DNA of 64,000 nucleotides from Takakia lepidozioides (Eukaryota > Streptophyta > Takakiopsida > Takakiales > Takakiaceae), in the NCBI GenBank assembly GCA_030704615.1, contig CM060731.1:70164756-70228755 (forward strand), written 5' to 3'. The notes under the pieces were generated by a model. It was not told the DNA's origin. It searched no databases and saw only the letters and a program-made list of their open reading frames with translations. The position numbers were made by a program, and so were the translations under genes. Of this stretch, positions 32,311-44,386 are shown piece after piece; within the stretch, counting starts at the first letter, position 1, and the number at the start of each line of letters is the position of its first letter.

Positions 32311-34267
32311 ATGCAAGGAAATGTGGGAATGCCAGCGCCGGGAAAGGCAGGGGGGTTGAAAACGCAGCAATCCGGTTTGGCTGAGCGTAAAACGCTGTCC
32401 AACATAACGAACACGTTGTCTTCTTCCACGGGGACCCCAAAGCCCTCTCCCAAGCCAAGCATTCCTGTCGTTAAACCATCCTCTGATTACCACACTACAA
32501 AGACAGCGCCCCCTCCATCGTCCTCCCGGAAGCCTCTGACTGCTGCCCGAATTCTTCGTAACATCACCAATGAGAAGTCCTTGTCAGGCCCTTCCCCCAA
32601 CAGTGGCCAGGCAAAAGATCCCAAGCAGACAAGGCCCAAGAATACAGTAAGCCAGCGTAACCCAGGGACCAAATTCGGGCCTCCAGTGCAGCCACCACTT
32701 AGCCAGGAGATGGAGCAGAATGTGGAGAAGTGGGCAAAGGAAGGAATTGAGCACATACATTTCTCTGGTCATGATATGGAAGCCCTGTGTGCCAAGCTTG
32801 AAGATGAAGGTATGTTCTGTTGAGGGCAAGGTCCAAACTCATAAAGCATGAAACCAGCAATAAGTATCTGCATGATCTTCACTTACTGGTCAAAATGGGC
32901 CTAAAAGGCAGGGGCCTTGAGAGCTGGCCATGGGTGGAGATTCTTGACAGCCCTCCTTTGTCGAACTGGCCCAAGAAGAGTTCGTATCTCATGGACTATG
33001 TTCTGACAAGACCACGGAATGTCAAAGTTCAGATGAATGAGTACAAGCCTTTTCCTCTCTGGAGCTTTTATATCTCTACTGACATGCAGTTTGACATTTG
33101 CAATCATGTTATCTAGTGAGGTAATGGTACGCTGGCTGATATTAGCTGAAGCCTTAATTGGGGGTTTGAATCTCAGAGTTAGTAGCATATGACTGTTGTG
33201 GTTACTTGCAGAAATTGAGAGACGGGTAGCAGCAGTGATGGCACACCGGACAGAATTGCCTCGGGTCTGGCCTTCCCATGTGGAACATGTAGGTCTTTCT
33301 TATTGATATATATGGATGTTGCTTGAACTGATGCCTTATCATGTTCATGTCAAAAGTGTTTCGCTTTAATTTGTGATTTTCCTGAGTGAAAAGGAGGTAA
33401 GCGAGAGGAGCATAAAAGGGAGAGTAAAAGAAATTGAAGACCATATGATCATTGCTCTGCTTACTGTGTCCTCTCTATCACATGGTGTGAAGTTGCCACA
33501 ATATCTTTGATTATGCAATCTGACTCGAGGACCTCTGGATGTTTCAAAGATGTTTATGGAGCTTGAAGATGTGCTAAAGCCTGATCCATTGGAGGCATTC
33601 GATGAGAGTGGTGTTCACAAATTGTCCAGCCCAGGTTCTGTGTCTTTCCAAATCCCTTCATTCAAGATTTGGATATTTGTTAAGCCATGTTCTGAGTTAC
33701 CATCTCTGCATGTGATTGGGGAAGATTGACGGCAACAAAAACATAGCCAGTGATAGCATAGAACAGTAATGATTGTCCATTACACAAGCTGTAGCCTTGC
33801 ACTCACGAATGCCACCATGTATAAGCTATTTCGGTTGTGACAATCTCAGTTCAAATCTGCCACAGCCAATGTGTGTGTGGATTGAGTGTTACATTAGTTG
33901 GTATAGAAATAAAATGTGACATTGAGTGCTGAGGTGGACATGTTGCAGCTTATTGTACTTGTGTTTGTTGTGAATTGTGAGAGTGCGTACTTTGGTAAGT
34001 ACTTGTACCGGTACTGCAGGCAGAGAGGGATTCAATTGAAAAATCATCCCTCTGCTGAATGGTGCCCAGGCCATATTTGTCCTACCCACTGGCTGGCATT
34101 AACTGCTGGGGCATGTTGCAGAGATCCGAACTTGGGAGAAAGAGAAAGTCATTGCCGACGAGTCTTCTATGGCCTCCAGTTGCCTGATCAATGAGCTTCC
34201 AAGCATCCCCGAGGACTGGCACCTGGTTCGGGATTTTGCACAGGAAAGTGACTCCGCTGTTTTGTGA
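32311..34267 (+). CDS. Four-exon gene, 268-aa protein with two LxNITN motifs
   Basis: Exons 32311-32809, 33212-33288, 33550-33634 and 34122-34267 sum to 807 bases, 269 codons with the stop. Introns start GTATGT, GTAGGT and GTTCTG and end in AG, and phases match throughout: the first join gives LEDEEIERRVAAVMAHRTEL and the last gives SSPEIRTWEKEKV. The N-terminal 120 residues are basic, Pro/Ser/Lys-rich and probably disordered, with AERKTLSNITN and ARILRNITN. The C-terminal half is acidic and helical (ELEDVLKPDPLEAFDE, LPSIPEDWHLVRDFAQES). The xRKxLxxITN motif recalls plant securin-like PATRONUS/RSS1 proteins, which are small, disordered cell-cycle regulators. That link rests on a short motif and is a suggestion only. 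The clean structure argues for a live gene. Confidence 0.7.
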
Positions 34268-34630
34268 ATCTTGGTCCCTCTGCACCTGGAGATCTGTCTT
34301 CAATCCTGCCACTTCTTTGTGTGCTGCAGTTCTCTGATGATGAGCTGACGAGCATCCCCCAAGATAAACTTGTGGAAGGCACCTGGTTTTGGGAGGGACC
34401 CAACATCCTGAAATATTGTTCTTTCACACAGCAGTGCATTATGTCCCTGTGCTCTGTCAATAGTTTCTCCAGTCTGCCCTGTAATTATCTCCTAATACTC
34501 TCCATGTGTTTGATTTTATTTTTGGTATTGCTCAGACATTTGATCAAATGTGCCTCAATTCTAGAGTGTTCTGCTGCCCCTAAGACTCTTTCTGAATCGT
34601 AAAAACCTGCTCTAGATTTTCCTTTGTATT
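34268..34630 (+). other. 3' flank with one exon-like fragment
   Basis: After a GTGCTGCAG acceptor-like sequence at about 34328, a segment reads FSDDELTSIPQDKLVEGTWF. This echoes LPSIPEDWHLVRDF in the last exon of the 268-aa gene, so it may be an alternative or duplicated exon. No downstream partner is clear. Confidence 0.35.
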
Positions 34631-34637
34631 TTTTAGG

Positions 34638-34816
34638 GCAGGCTGTAAATGCGCATTTGGATATGCTGAGACCTGCTATCCACAATTATGGCAGTTCTGT
34701 TGAGGTGATTTCAGTGGACTCTACGAGCGGTGAGTGCCAGGTCAAGTACAAAGGCCCTGCACCAATTGGCATGGGAATCCAGGCAGAAAGACAAGATCCC
34801 AGACATCTCAAAGGTG
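34638..34816 (+). pseudogene. NFU-like (NifU C-terminal-type) domain fragment
   Basis: After TTTTTTAG the segment encodes AVNAHLDMLRPAIHNYGSSV, then EVISVDSTSGECQVKYKGPA and PIGMGIQ. A one-base shift is then needed to read KDKIPDISK before a GT. The order LRP...GG/GS-VEV...V-GP...KDKIPDI resembles the degenerate C-terminal NFU domain of plastid iron-sulphur scaffold proteins of the NFU1-3 type. The CxxC cluster-binding pair of a true NFU domain is absent here. The frameshift and isolation suggest a captured or dead fragment. The family call is tentative. Confidence 0.4.
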
Positions 34817-37800
34817 GTTTTATCAGCACCTTGATTTGTTTTGTAGGAAGAATTTGTAGTGTAAGTTTCAAGGACTCGGGAAGACCGACCGTTGACGGCG
34901 AATTGAGTTGAATTTGCGCTCCTCCAAAGGGTGGTGAGATATGACTGCACTTTCAGAATGATCTGTTCACTTTCTTGATCCAAAATGGAAGACTCTTACA
35001 TCCAACTCAAGCTTCATCAAACTTGGGGAAATGGCAACTGAGGCTGGAATTGGAAGCCCAGTATTAAAAAAGTCTGCCAAATGTCTTCAGAGGTCGAGAA
35101 CCTACTAAAAATGAGATTAGGGTGTGGGGTAACCTACACAATGCTTCCACAAAGCTGGTTACCTGCAGGGCCATGGCTATTCCCAGTGAATTGTAAAGCT
35201 TTCCAACTTCTTTTCAATGGGAATTTCTTGAAGTCTGTATTTTTTTTCTCTCTCGTGGAACTTTCTTTTGGTCCATACACCATTTGGGCCTCTTATGGAT
35301 ATTAAGCAACTGTCTCCTACCTTCTTGTCCCTCCTGCAGCTCTCAATATCCTCCTTGAATCTCCTCCATGTCTTGGCCCTACAGTGCCACTCCCCTTTCC
35401 TTTAGAAAAGAGAGCATGTCCACAAGTATGGGGATGGCGTTCTATTGGAACTGAATGACCCACGCGAATGCATGTCTGAAATTTGCCAACTGCAGCTGAA
35501 GAATGTGTGTAGAGTATGTGAGTGGAGTGGGTTAGATGTGCAGTTTCAGTTAAACTCACCTTGTCGTAAGTTTTACTTCGGGTGGTTGACAGCTACTTTC
35601 TATTAATCAGTATAGCATAGCCACACTGTATAGAAGATACTGCAGAAATCTGATAGAGACTTCTCGCCATAGAAACTGAGAAAACCCATGATTGGCATTG
35701 CAAATCTAAAGTGGCACCTAATCAATGGGGTTGCACAGCCTCCAAGACTAGCCTAGAATCAAAATTTCTTCACAGAAGATAGTTTCTCCTCTCCCTACAA
35801 ACAAATCTCAGGTGGGATCTAATTTCCTCATACGATTCTGTGAAGCTTAAGTGGAGTTACTTTTCTTGCATACAGCCGGAACATCGTGGGAACTTAGTCC
35901 CCCTCTTGTTTAATTGAGGCTTTTTGCCTGTGATGACAAGGTCAGGTATGCAGGAGGCTTTCTCGGCCTTCAGTTTCAAGAGCTCAACGTAGTTGGTCCG
36001 CCCCGGTTTGCATAGAATACTGGTGGCGAATGCCAAATATCAGTTTTGAAAGAACAAGAGATGCTTCTGTCGACACTTGGTTTTACTTTGTGTCAACAGG
36101 TTAGTGCAAGCATATACTCTCTCTCTTCTGCCTGCCTTGTATGTGCTTTTCTGTTGAGTTTGGACATGGAGTATACAGTAGTTACAAACTTGGCCAGCCC
36201 CTCCCCAAGTACAATGCACCCCAAAATCCCCTGAAAACTACATCAACTATCAGTAGGCACCCTGATGGGACTGTCATCACCTTTAACCATAAAAAGGGAG
36301 ACAGAATCAAGTTTCTAACAACCGCCCTATCACGTTAGGGAAAGGGAGTAGAAAGATTACTGTGCATTGTGGGTCCAGAGGGGGAGGAAAGACTGATGCC
36401 CAAAACAAGGAGGGCTCTGGTAGTGACGGGGTGAGCCTGGACATGGCGCTGTGCACAGACCGTGCCCTCACATCCCCAGGTAGCTGCCCTCGCTATGCGC
36501 CTCATAGCCCACCGCCTAGGTTTTGCCCTTCTGACATTCGGACCTCCGTAGAATGACACACTCTTAAACCTTTTTGAGCCCCATATCCTCCCCTCCCGCT
36601 CCCTTTCCTCTATGCGTGGACACCAGAATTGCAATGCTGCGCCCACTTGCCTCTTGAAACCTAAGTAAGCTAACAATGTATCTGTGGGACTGTGCCTAGA
36701 TCATGCATTTCGAAACTGGTTAAGGATCTTGTCTGGTCTTCTTGGGGTTTGTGCTTCTGGGTGGTCGACTGTTTGTTTATATTCCGTTATCAACGTGCAG
36801 TTTCAACCTACTTCTCCTTCAAATTGCCACTGCTATCCGCACTTTCGGAAATCTCCTCACATATTCAATCTGGTCCTTGCAAAAAGAGGCAACTGCAAGT
36901 GCTGCAGACAGGTGCAGTAGGTGATCTTCGCCTTCACTATCTATGTATTGCATGACTTCACGCCTCCACAGGCGGTCCTAGTCATTTTGTGAGACTCCAC
37001 TTCCACTCATCCTGCATATGACATTTACTACGCAAAGATGAGGATCCGCAGAGCAGATGTGAGCAATTGATTGTCAAGGAATGGAGAGGAAGAGCCTTGT
37101 TTGTGGGAGAAAGAGGGGGCAGGCGGTTGACCGTTAGTGAAGCAGACACACCGAATGCAGGGTGTGCAATGGCAAAAGGACGGTACACACTGAAAACATT
37201 GTGTCGTTTCCCAGGGGGGGGTCCGACCATTGCATTCTCTACTTCAGCGCAAGGATTTCGTCGTGTTCGGATGCGTGAAGGGTAGACATGAATGATAGGT
37301 TCGATGATGACCGCAGAGTGCCCGGAAAAGAGGTCATTCTCTTGGACTCGGTTTGCCATCACAAGTGATACCCTCGTCTAACACTCTTCTGGGGCTGATA
37401 TCATCAACTATACAACCAAGAGCTTCCTTCAGCTTCTTGGGTTCTTAGAGCATGGAAATTCGATTCCCTGAGTGTTTTAGACAAATCAGGAATGATTCAC
37501 ATGAATTATGGTTGCAAACACTAGATTTGTCTTGAAAACAAGCTTGAACAGGACATGGAAATTGCCATAGATGAACTTGAAAATGAGCTCCATGACGCAG
37601 GAGTGGATCCTCATTCTCTCCAAAGCTCCTCTGTGCTGGTTCTGTTTTTAGGCACTTGATATCAAGTGTTAGAAAGAAATACATGGGAATCTTTAACAGT
37701 AAAGGAGCCTCTTTTTTTTCTTTTTTTTTCTTTTTTTAATAGATGAACATGGGGTAGAGGCCCTGGACAAGTTTATTGAAAATTGGGAACACCCAGCACT

Positions 37801-38045
37801 GATAGGAATGGGGGTGAACAGCAGGAACAAGCCGGATCGTGGCTAAACTATGGTGCCTTAGTGAAGATGATGAAAGAGCCCAAAGTCTTGAGATGAGCCA
37901 AAAGAAGAAGCTCCAGGATGATGGAGCCCCAAGTCATGAAAAGAACCAAAAGAAGGGGCAGAGGACTGTAGTATGCTACCAATCCTAGGGGATGGGTAAC
38001 AGTATAACAATTCCTGAAAACAAAGAGACTATCAACAACCGAAAT
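34817..38045. other. Loose exon-like fragments, no gene assembled
   Basis: Plus-strand pieces could be exons: 36160-36330 (YKLGQPLPKYNAPQN, HPDGTVITFNHKKGDRIKF), 37556-37610 (MEIAIDELENELHDAGVD) and 37742-37846 (DEHGVEALDKFIENWEHPAL, after a long pyrimidine tract and AATAG). They are open and have plausible splice borders but belong to no family I recognise, and I could not join them to each other or to the 268-aa gene. Confidence 0.35.
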
Positions 38046-39500
38046 CTAGATGCACTTTAGATTTAGAACTGTGGGTCTTGTTGTGCTTCCAGTTGATGTC
38101 TGGTGCATCCAACTCAGCCGGTGACTTGCCAAGCCAAGAGACGGGAGGTGGTCGTGCCATGTAATTCTAGAGTCATCGATTCTAGAGCAGAGGATGTCGT
38201 CTTTGGCCCAGGTGGTGTCGAAATGCGAGCAGCTGCACCTGCTGATGGCTGTTTGCAAGGACACCCAAGCCTTACGCCCCTCAATCATTAGATCTGGATA
38301 CAGTTTGCAGAGTATCAGTCTGATGCTGGGGCGTTTTCCCTCAAAGATCAAAACACATCTGGCCTTCCATATTGCCCATAGCGTGTGTGCTCTAAGACAG
38401 GCCCAGAACGGGCATCCGTTCCAAGTAGCGCTTCTATGTAAATTAAGCAACAAGAGAGGAGCTGATAGGGGAGGGCCTGCCAATGGGAATAGAAGCCTAC
38501 CACTATAGTCCAAATCTTAGCAGGAAGGTGGCAGGTGAGCAAAACATGCTCCAAAGTTTCATTATAACCACAGTTGCACATCAAGCAGGCAAGGTTCTGG
38601 CCCTGAAGGTTGGCTGCCACAAGGAGGATTTTATTGGCTATCTTCCATAAGAAGGCGCTGATTTTGGTAGAACGGTGCTTTGCCAAAATATCCTTCCAGA
38701 TTTGCTTCCATCCCTTTTCCTCCAAGCTGAGGTTCCATTTTCCATGCCACTTAGCCGTGAAATTAGCGTTGTCCAACAACAGTTTATAGCCAATCTTGAC
38801 TTTATACCCAAGGAGAGGTGTTTTCTTGACGTCCATCCAGGTCCATTCTCCTGGGTCAAGTTGAAGTCTACTAAGGGGATAACGCAAGAACCATTTCAAG
38901 GGTGTCATTTCGGCCCAACAAAACTCTCCTCCAGGGGGTGGCTTGGGATCTGGTATCCTAGTCAGAGTTTCAAAAACTCTAATTCTAAAGGAGGATTCCT
39001 GGCACATGTGCCCTTGCCCGATATGCAGTAGGGTCCCTTCAGAGTCGGCTAGAAATCTTGGGCCTTCCCAGTGCAATGCAGAGCTGGAGATAGCTAGCAA
39101 GGCAAAGAATCTGTCGCCTTCATAGTTGCCGAACTAGCAGGGGAGGCTATTCTGCAAGTTGTCCCCCCCGGTCAGTAAAGGTAGAACGTATGACACTCCT
39201 TGCTTAATGTGCTCCCATCCGTGTCTGATAGAACTCGCGGAAATGAGCGTGGACAGGATGTTGGGAAGCAAAAAGCCTCCATTTTCCCAGATATCGGCTA
39301 TGTGTTATAGTCCTTTGGATTCCCAAGTAGCCCATTTTTTGTGAAGAGAGATTAGGGGGGCATAGTCCAGATTGTTGTTTCCGAACAATGGCTGGCGAAT
39401 TGCCTCCTCAAAGCAAAGCGCCCTTCTTTGAAACAAGTGTGGTCTGATCGACAGCCAGGCAGCCCAGATAGACCTCCAAACGGCACCCGAGATAGCTCTT
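38046..39500 (-). mobile_element. LINE 3' region with reverse-transcriptase zinc-binding domain
   Basis: Read on the minus strand, it gives the C-terminal part of a plant LINE ORF2. It starts with RSIWAAWLSIRPHLF-like text near 39470 and continues with LLDNANFTAKWHGKWN. Then comes the zinc-binding (zf-RVT type) domain: WKQIWKDILAKHRSTKISAF with LWKIANKILL, CLMCNCGYNETLEHVLLTCH and a following Trp. The last part, LRAHTLWAIWKARCVLIFEG, is the usual tail helix. Stops and frame changes break it near 38350 and 39120. It is a 5'-truncated dead copy, which is common for LINEs. No poly(A) tail or target duplication could be fixed. Confidence 0.85.
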
Positions 39501-40057
39501 GAGACTTAGCCCGGACAACTCCAATTCAGCTTCCGGTACTCTAGCCTAGTTTCCAGTATCTGGCACTCTAGTCCAATTTCCAGCATTCCAGTATTCAAGT
39601 CGAGTTCCAGTATCTTGTACTCTTGTCCATTGTTATAAAGATCATCTTTGATTCATGTTTACCCATCATACATTCGGCCACGCCGACCTTGACTTCTTGT
39701 CTAGTCTTGTACCTCTAGTTTGTGTTCAGTCATGTTCTCGTCCTTGACAATGCGGGTGGATACAACAATGTTGTTTTGTGTGCTTGTCGACAAAAAAAGA
39801 GCATTGCTTATCCGTGCGCCACTAGACAGTTGCAAAACATTTTTGTTGAAACTGATAGCGAAGTAAACAGACCGTACATCTTCAAGAATGTGTATAAATC
39901 AACAGTGCGGAGCTTGGTGTAGGTGGAAAGACATTTGAGGAACTATAGAAAGATATCTACCCAGGTGTTGAGATTAACACAATTCGATCACCGGACAAGA
40001 GAGATTCAAAAGACGACGAGAGGGATTTAGAAGAGAGGGAGAAAAACTAGCGCGTGA
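39501..40057. other. Flank of the left hAT end, nothing recognised
   Basis: No conserved frame or repeat recognised. The last eight bases before the hAT end (GCGCGTGA) have no matching partner that I could find. Confidence 0.5.
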
Positions 40058-40282
40058 CAGGGTTGCACACATCAATGACGTCACGTACGGCGGACCTGAC
40101 GCTGACGCGACCAAAGTCACGTCAGTTTTGCCGAAAAATCAGTAAAACATGAGTTAGGTGAAAAATATGTCATGTAGGTGGACACGTTGTATTCTAAGCG
40201 ATACCTTGACAAGTGAATGAATCGTTTTATAAATTACTCCATCTGCCAATATTTGAGGTCATTTTTAAATCATTATTGTTAA

Positions 40283-40826
40283 ATTGGTGCGACCTCCAAA
40301 TGGTGGTTGTGGCAGAAATTATCTTATTTTTTAACAGTTGCGACCACCAACAGAGGGGTTGTCGCAGCATTTTTGTTTTTTTAAAATAGATGCGACCACG
40401 GTGGTCGCATTTTTTTCTTTTCTTAAACAGTTGCGACCACCGCTACTGATGGTCGCACAATTTTTATTTTTTTTTGTAATAGGTGCGACCACCATCAGGG
40501 GGGTGGTCGCAACATTTTCCTGTTTTTTAATATCTGCGACCACCAACATAGGGGTGGTCGAAGCATTTTTCTGTTTTTTTAATAGGTGCGACCACCAGTA
40601 GGGGGGTGGTCGCAGCAATTTTCTGTTTTTTAATATCTGTGACCACGAGCATGGGGGTGGTCACAGCATTTTTTTTTTTTTGAATAGGTGCGACCACCAG
40701 CAGGGGGGTGGTCGCAGCAATTTTCTGTTTTTCAATATCTGCGACCACCAGCATGAGGGTGGTCGTAGCAGTTTTTAAGAAAAAAATAACATGCGACTTC
40801 CTCGTGCGACCTGGAGGGGTCGCAGC
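40283..40826. repeat. Hairpin-repeat array A, GCGACCACC family, about 11 units
   Basis: Units of about 50 bases. Each is a palindrome with arms GCGACCACC and GGTGGTCGC (nine paired bases) around an AGCAGGGG- or AACAGAGG-type loop, followed by a T-rich linker (ATTTTTCTGTTTTTTAATAG). Arm changes are often compensated: one unit has GTGACCACG facing GTGGTCAC. On this side the loop reads AGCAGGGG on the plus strand; in the right-hand array at 55.3 kb it reads as the complement. Confidence 0.9.
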
Positions 40827-40872
40827 ATTGGATTCTGATTCGTCGAGCGTGTGAGGCTTGGAGGCTGGAAGG

Positions 40873-40880
40873 TATATAAG
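40873..40880 (+). promoter_or_regulatory. TATA box of the hAT transposase gene
   Basis: TATATAAG in the context GGAAGGTATATAAGGTGG, between the hairpin array and the transposase start at 41167. The same box is kept on the minus strand in the inverted copy (55243-55250), and a like-placed box precedes the kinase-like gene (47170). Confidence 0.7.
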
Positions 40881-41166
40881 GTGGTCACAATGCCCCTCAC
40901 TTCTTTTGTGGCAAACACTTTTGTGGTGAGTGAATGTTCTCTATTCTTTGAGCAAGAGTGTAGCCCAAGAGGAAGGTGCGGACCGTTTGTTGTTGTGGCT
41001 TCCACCAGAGCCACTGCAGCAAATTGTCGAAAAACACAATTCTACATGGTGCATTGATCCACTTGGATTGATGCCGTAGTGTTGGGCCATCGCATTCTGT
41101 TCTAACTTCTATTGTTCTTGACAAATCTACCAAGTACACTAGTGTTCTTCGTTCAACCTTAAGTCT

Positions 41167-43801
41167 ATGGTTAGGGTTTTGGGTGTGAGGATGAGGGAGG
41201 AGTGGATCCCTTGGTTCACCGTAGACCCGCACAAAAAGGACGGTGTTCAATGCAATCTCTGTGCATTGAAGCTGGCGGGTCACAAAGATCGCATGTTATA
41301 TCACCTCGGCTACAGAGATGGGAAGAATGTAGGGGTTATTTTGTGCCCAAAAGCCTCCATGCGAGTGAAAGCCCACTTTGCCCAATGTGGAGGCAATATC
41401 CCACCGTCTCTTGATGTGGCCGCGGCTTCTAAGCCAAACACGTCATGTTCGAATAAAAAATGTCCCTCAGAGTTGTACCCAGGGGGATTCTTACGAGGCG
41501 TCTGCTGTTCGTGGAGAAGCCGGTGGGTCAGGAGCAACACCTGATTGTATGCCAACACTTGTACGGACCAGACCATTGAGGTAACAGTCAATGCAAGAAG
41601 GCTTAAATTTGTCGCACAGGAGGACTCTGGATAAGAAGTAGGCCCAATTTTTCTACGAGGCCAATATTCCGTTCAATGTCTCGAGGCTTCCTGCGTTTGT
41701 GGCTGCTGTCAAAGCCACGTCCGATTCCAAGTCCACATACACACCTCCGAGTTATTGCGATCTCCGCACAAGACTGCTAGAAGAGGCTATGTCTAACCTC
41801 ACCCAAAAGGTGAATGAAAAGACAGGCGATTCTCTCCGGAAATATGGAAGCACTATATGTGCAGACAGTTGGAGTTCTGTTATTAATCGACCACTGTTCA
41901 ATGTCATGCTGGTCTGTCCTGCAGGGGAACAATTTTTGGGATCCGTTGACACAAGCGGGGAGAGAAAAGATGCACGTTATCAAGCAGGGTTATTGACGAG
42001 TTTCATCGACAAAATTGGAGCTGATAAAATTGTCCAAGTTTTGATCTCCTTTTGGAGGATTGGGGAAAAGAATCATGGATGAAACAACTAGTAAAAAGGG
42101 CAAAGTCGGTTGTGACGTTCATTCGTACACATCACATCCCTCTGGCATTGTTTAGAAAGCATGAACCTAAATACAACCTAAGGAACCCGGGTGAAACCCG
42201 CTTTGCCACAAATTTTTTGATGGTGGATCGACTGGTGACTGTGAGGGCGGGTCTGGTCTGGAGCAGATGATCATTGACCCTAAATGGGATGCGTATGTAG
42301 GCACCTTACGCGACTCTCGTAAGTCCAAGTCTTTGAACAAAAGTCGGAGGGTCCGCGCAATCATTCGCTCCGACGATTTCTGGGCAAAATGTGCAAATTT
42401 TGTGTACATGGTGGAGCCGGTGTTGATTGCTTTGAGGGAGTTTGATGGAAAACAACCAATAATGGATAAAGCATGGTTGATATTGGAAAACCTTGAGAAG
42501 CACGTGCAATCCTTGAGGCGTCTTCCATTTTCTATGTACGATGATTTGGCGGCAAGGACCGAGGATGCATTTTACGACCGTAAACGGATGGTTCGCACGG
42601 ACTTGCATTATGTGGGGGGCTTGCTGAATCCATTCTTGCTGGACAATACGGATTTGAGAGACGATGTGGATGCCAAAGTCGGGCTTGTACGGGTCATCAT
42701 GCAACTCGCGCTCTTGAACATGACAAAGCGAGTTTTGTCCGAGTACCGGTGCTTCTCAGATCGCCAGAATCATTTCCCTGACATGCCGGATCCAAAAGCA
42801 ATGAACATGTTGCCACATGAATGGTGGGATTTAATTGGAGCTGGAGCAAGAACATTAGCTCCCATTGCAAAGTGTATTCTTGCTCAAGTGTGCTCTGCCT
42901 CGTCCTGTGAGCGGAACTGGAGCAGTTACTCGTTTGTTCACAACAAGATTCGCAACAGGTTGAATCCTGCCAAGGCTGACAAATTGGTTCATGTCTACAC
43001 GAATTGTAGGCTACTGCGAGAGAGAACAGCAAGTAACGCATTTGCATGGTACGAGAAGTATTGTTGTCTGAAGAATCTGCCACAGAGGTTCAATCTAGCA
43101 GCAATGATGACACCGACGCCGCGAGGGACTCCGACTCCGACGGTTGGGATGGGTCCGATAATGTGGGCAATCCTCCACATGACCCATATGAATTTAATGA
43201 TGATGATACTGCAATGCATCCATCCTTCGATGACCTTGTTGTTGATGAACTGCGACATGGTGTCATCCCAATTGCGGACCCCCTTCCCCCACTGGAGTAC
43301 ACTCTCAACAATGAAGTTGAGATCAACTCTCCCCCACCACGAGTTCCACGGACTGCGGGAGATGTGCAGATCGAATCGTCAGATGATGACAACTGGCCGT
43401 TGTCATTCCTTCACTGACATCGTGCCCCTGTGAACCGTGCTTCATCTCACGCCGCTTCATCTCATGTTTCTCTTTCTCAAGCCGGTCCATCCCATGCTGG
43501 TCCATCTAGTCTCTCTCCCCCTCATGTAATTCCTTCCATCACTACTCCAATCCTGGGAGATGCTTCTTCTGCTGCGGGACTTCTGCAAGTTGAACCATCG
43601 GATGACGACGACCGGCCATTGTCGTTTCATCTGGCCCGACGACGTCCGCATGTGAACCATGCTCCCTCGACCCTCGATGGTCCATCGCATGCCCCTTCCT
43701 CTCATGTCGGCCTTTCTGATGTACGTGCGAGTAGCCTTCCTCATACGAGACCTGCTCCAAGGCCACCACGAAATCCGGGACAAGCCCAGAACGTACTCTG
43801 A
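41167..43801 (+). pseudogene. hAT transposase pseudogene (BED finger, DUF659-like, hAT dimerisation)
   Basis: From ATG 41167 it reads REEWIPWFTVDPHKKDGVQC with NLCALKLAG...YHLGY, a BED-type zinc finger. Next come ADSWSSVINRPLFNVMLVCP (DUF659-like, start of the catalytic fold), NPGETRFATNFLMVDRL, DDFWAKCANFVYMVEPV, and the C-terminal dimerisation block CSASSCERNWSSYSFVHNKI with RNRLNPAKADKL. It is broken. An extra A in the run at about 41455 shifts the frame (the inverted copy is intact there). Two nonsense codons follow (TAA about 41582, TAG about 41639). The ITDNAxNC...CAAH region expected after KIVQVLI is missing at about 42040, so catalytic residues are lost. An acidic tail (43.1-43.4 kb) and a Ser/His/Pro-rich extension to 43801 follow after further shifts. 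Confidence 0.92.
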
Positions 43802-44261
43802 GGACGACTACAGGTGCCTCCGGAAACGAAAGAACAGATGGAGATCATGATTCTAGCACTGATCATGGGAACGGGGGTGAAGTGAGTAGGGACGAATATT
43901 TTGTACTAGACGTGAGATCATACCATCGTCGTCGTGCCAGACGGAACTAGGTACAACTATAACTTCTGTCATATGATGTGTAGTATGTTTCCATGGATAT
44001 CCATGTTTCAATTTGGGTACATGCATACGTGTACGGAAATAAAAATGGTGGAATATGTGTACCCAAAAAAGGGTTTGGTGGTTGTGCGTATGTTTGTGTT
44101 CCGTCATTACCTTTACATTGTTGATTTCCTATTATGGTTTCGAAAGCCACAAAGGCCAGGTGCAGCTCCCAACACTCATCTTCCCCTTCACAAATCCATG
44201 GGGAGTCGATACATGTGTTTTTCATCTGCCTCTCCAAACATACATACAGGTGCAGGGGGAT
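43802..44261. other. 3' flank of the hAT transposase, nothing recognised
   Basis: Probably transposase 3' untranslated sequence followed by unassigned DNA up to the next hairpin array. Confidence 0.5.
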
Positions 44262-44386
44262 CAACCTCCTGGTGGTCGCACCTATTTTTAAAAAAACAAT
44301 TGTGCGACCACCAGTAGCGGTCGTCGCAACTGTTAAAATAAAAGAAAAATGTTGCGACCACCCCCCTGCTGGTAGTCGCACCTATT
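44262..44386. repeat. Hairpin-repeat array B, GCGACCACC family
   Basis: Two to three units (CTGGTGGTCGCACC; GTGCGACCACCAGTAGCGGT; GTTGCGACCACCCCCCTGCT) in the polarity found at right-hand ends. The array is cut at 44386 by a 300-base insert and continues at 44687. Confidence 0.8.

Larger units (their letters stand above)
40058..41711. repeat. hAT end, left copy of a 1.65-kb inverted repeat
   Basis: It starts CAGGGTTGCACAC and is repeated in inverted orientation at 54411-56065. The two arms are 1654 and 1655 bases long and nearly identical through the terminal ACGTCA-rich segment, the hairpin array, the TATA region and the first third of the transposase frame. The match stops on both sides exactly after GCTGCTGTCA. 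Internal order: terminal repeat, GC-rich boxes (40071-40135), AT-rich stretch, hairpin array, TATA at 40873, transposase from 41167. Confidence 0.9.

Noticed and set aside
37720-37742. T-rich tract as a LINE poly(A) tail
   Set aside because: The nearby LINE is on the minus strand, but its 3' end lies at about 38046 and the tract is better placed as the pyrimidine stretch before a possible 3' splice site; neither could be shown.
41167-43801. Functional hAT transposase
   Set aside because: A frameshift in an A run, at least two nonsense codons and loss of the central catalytic segment make it inactive.
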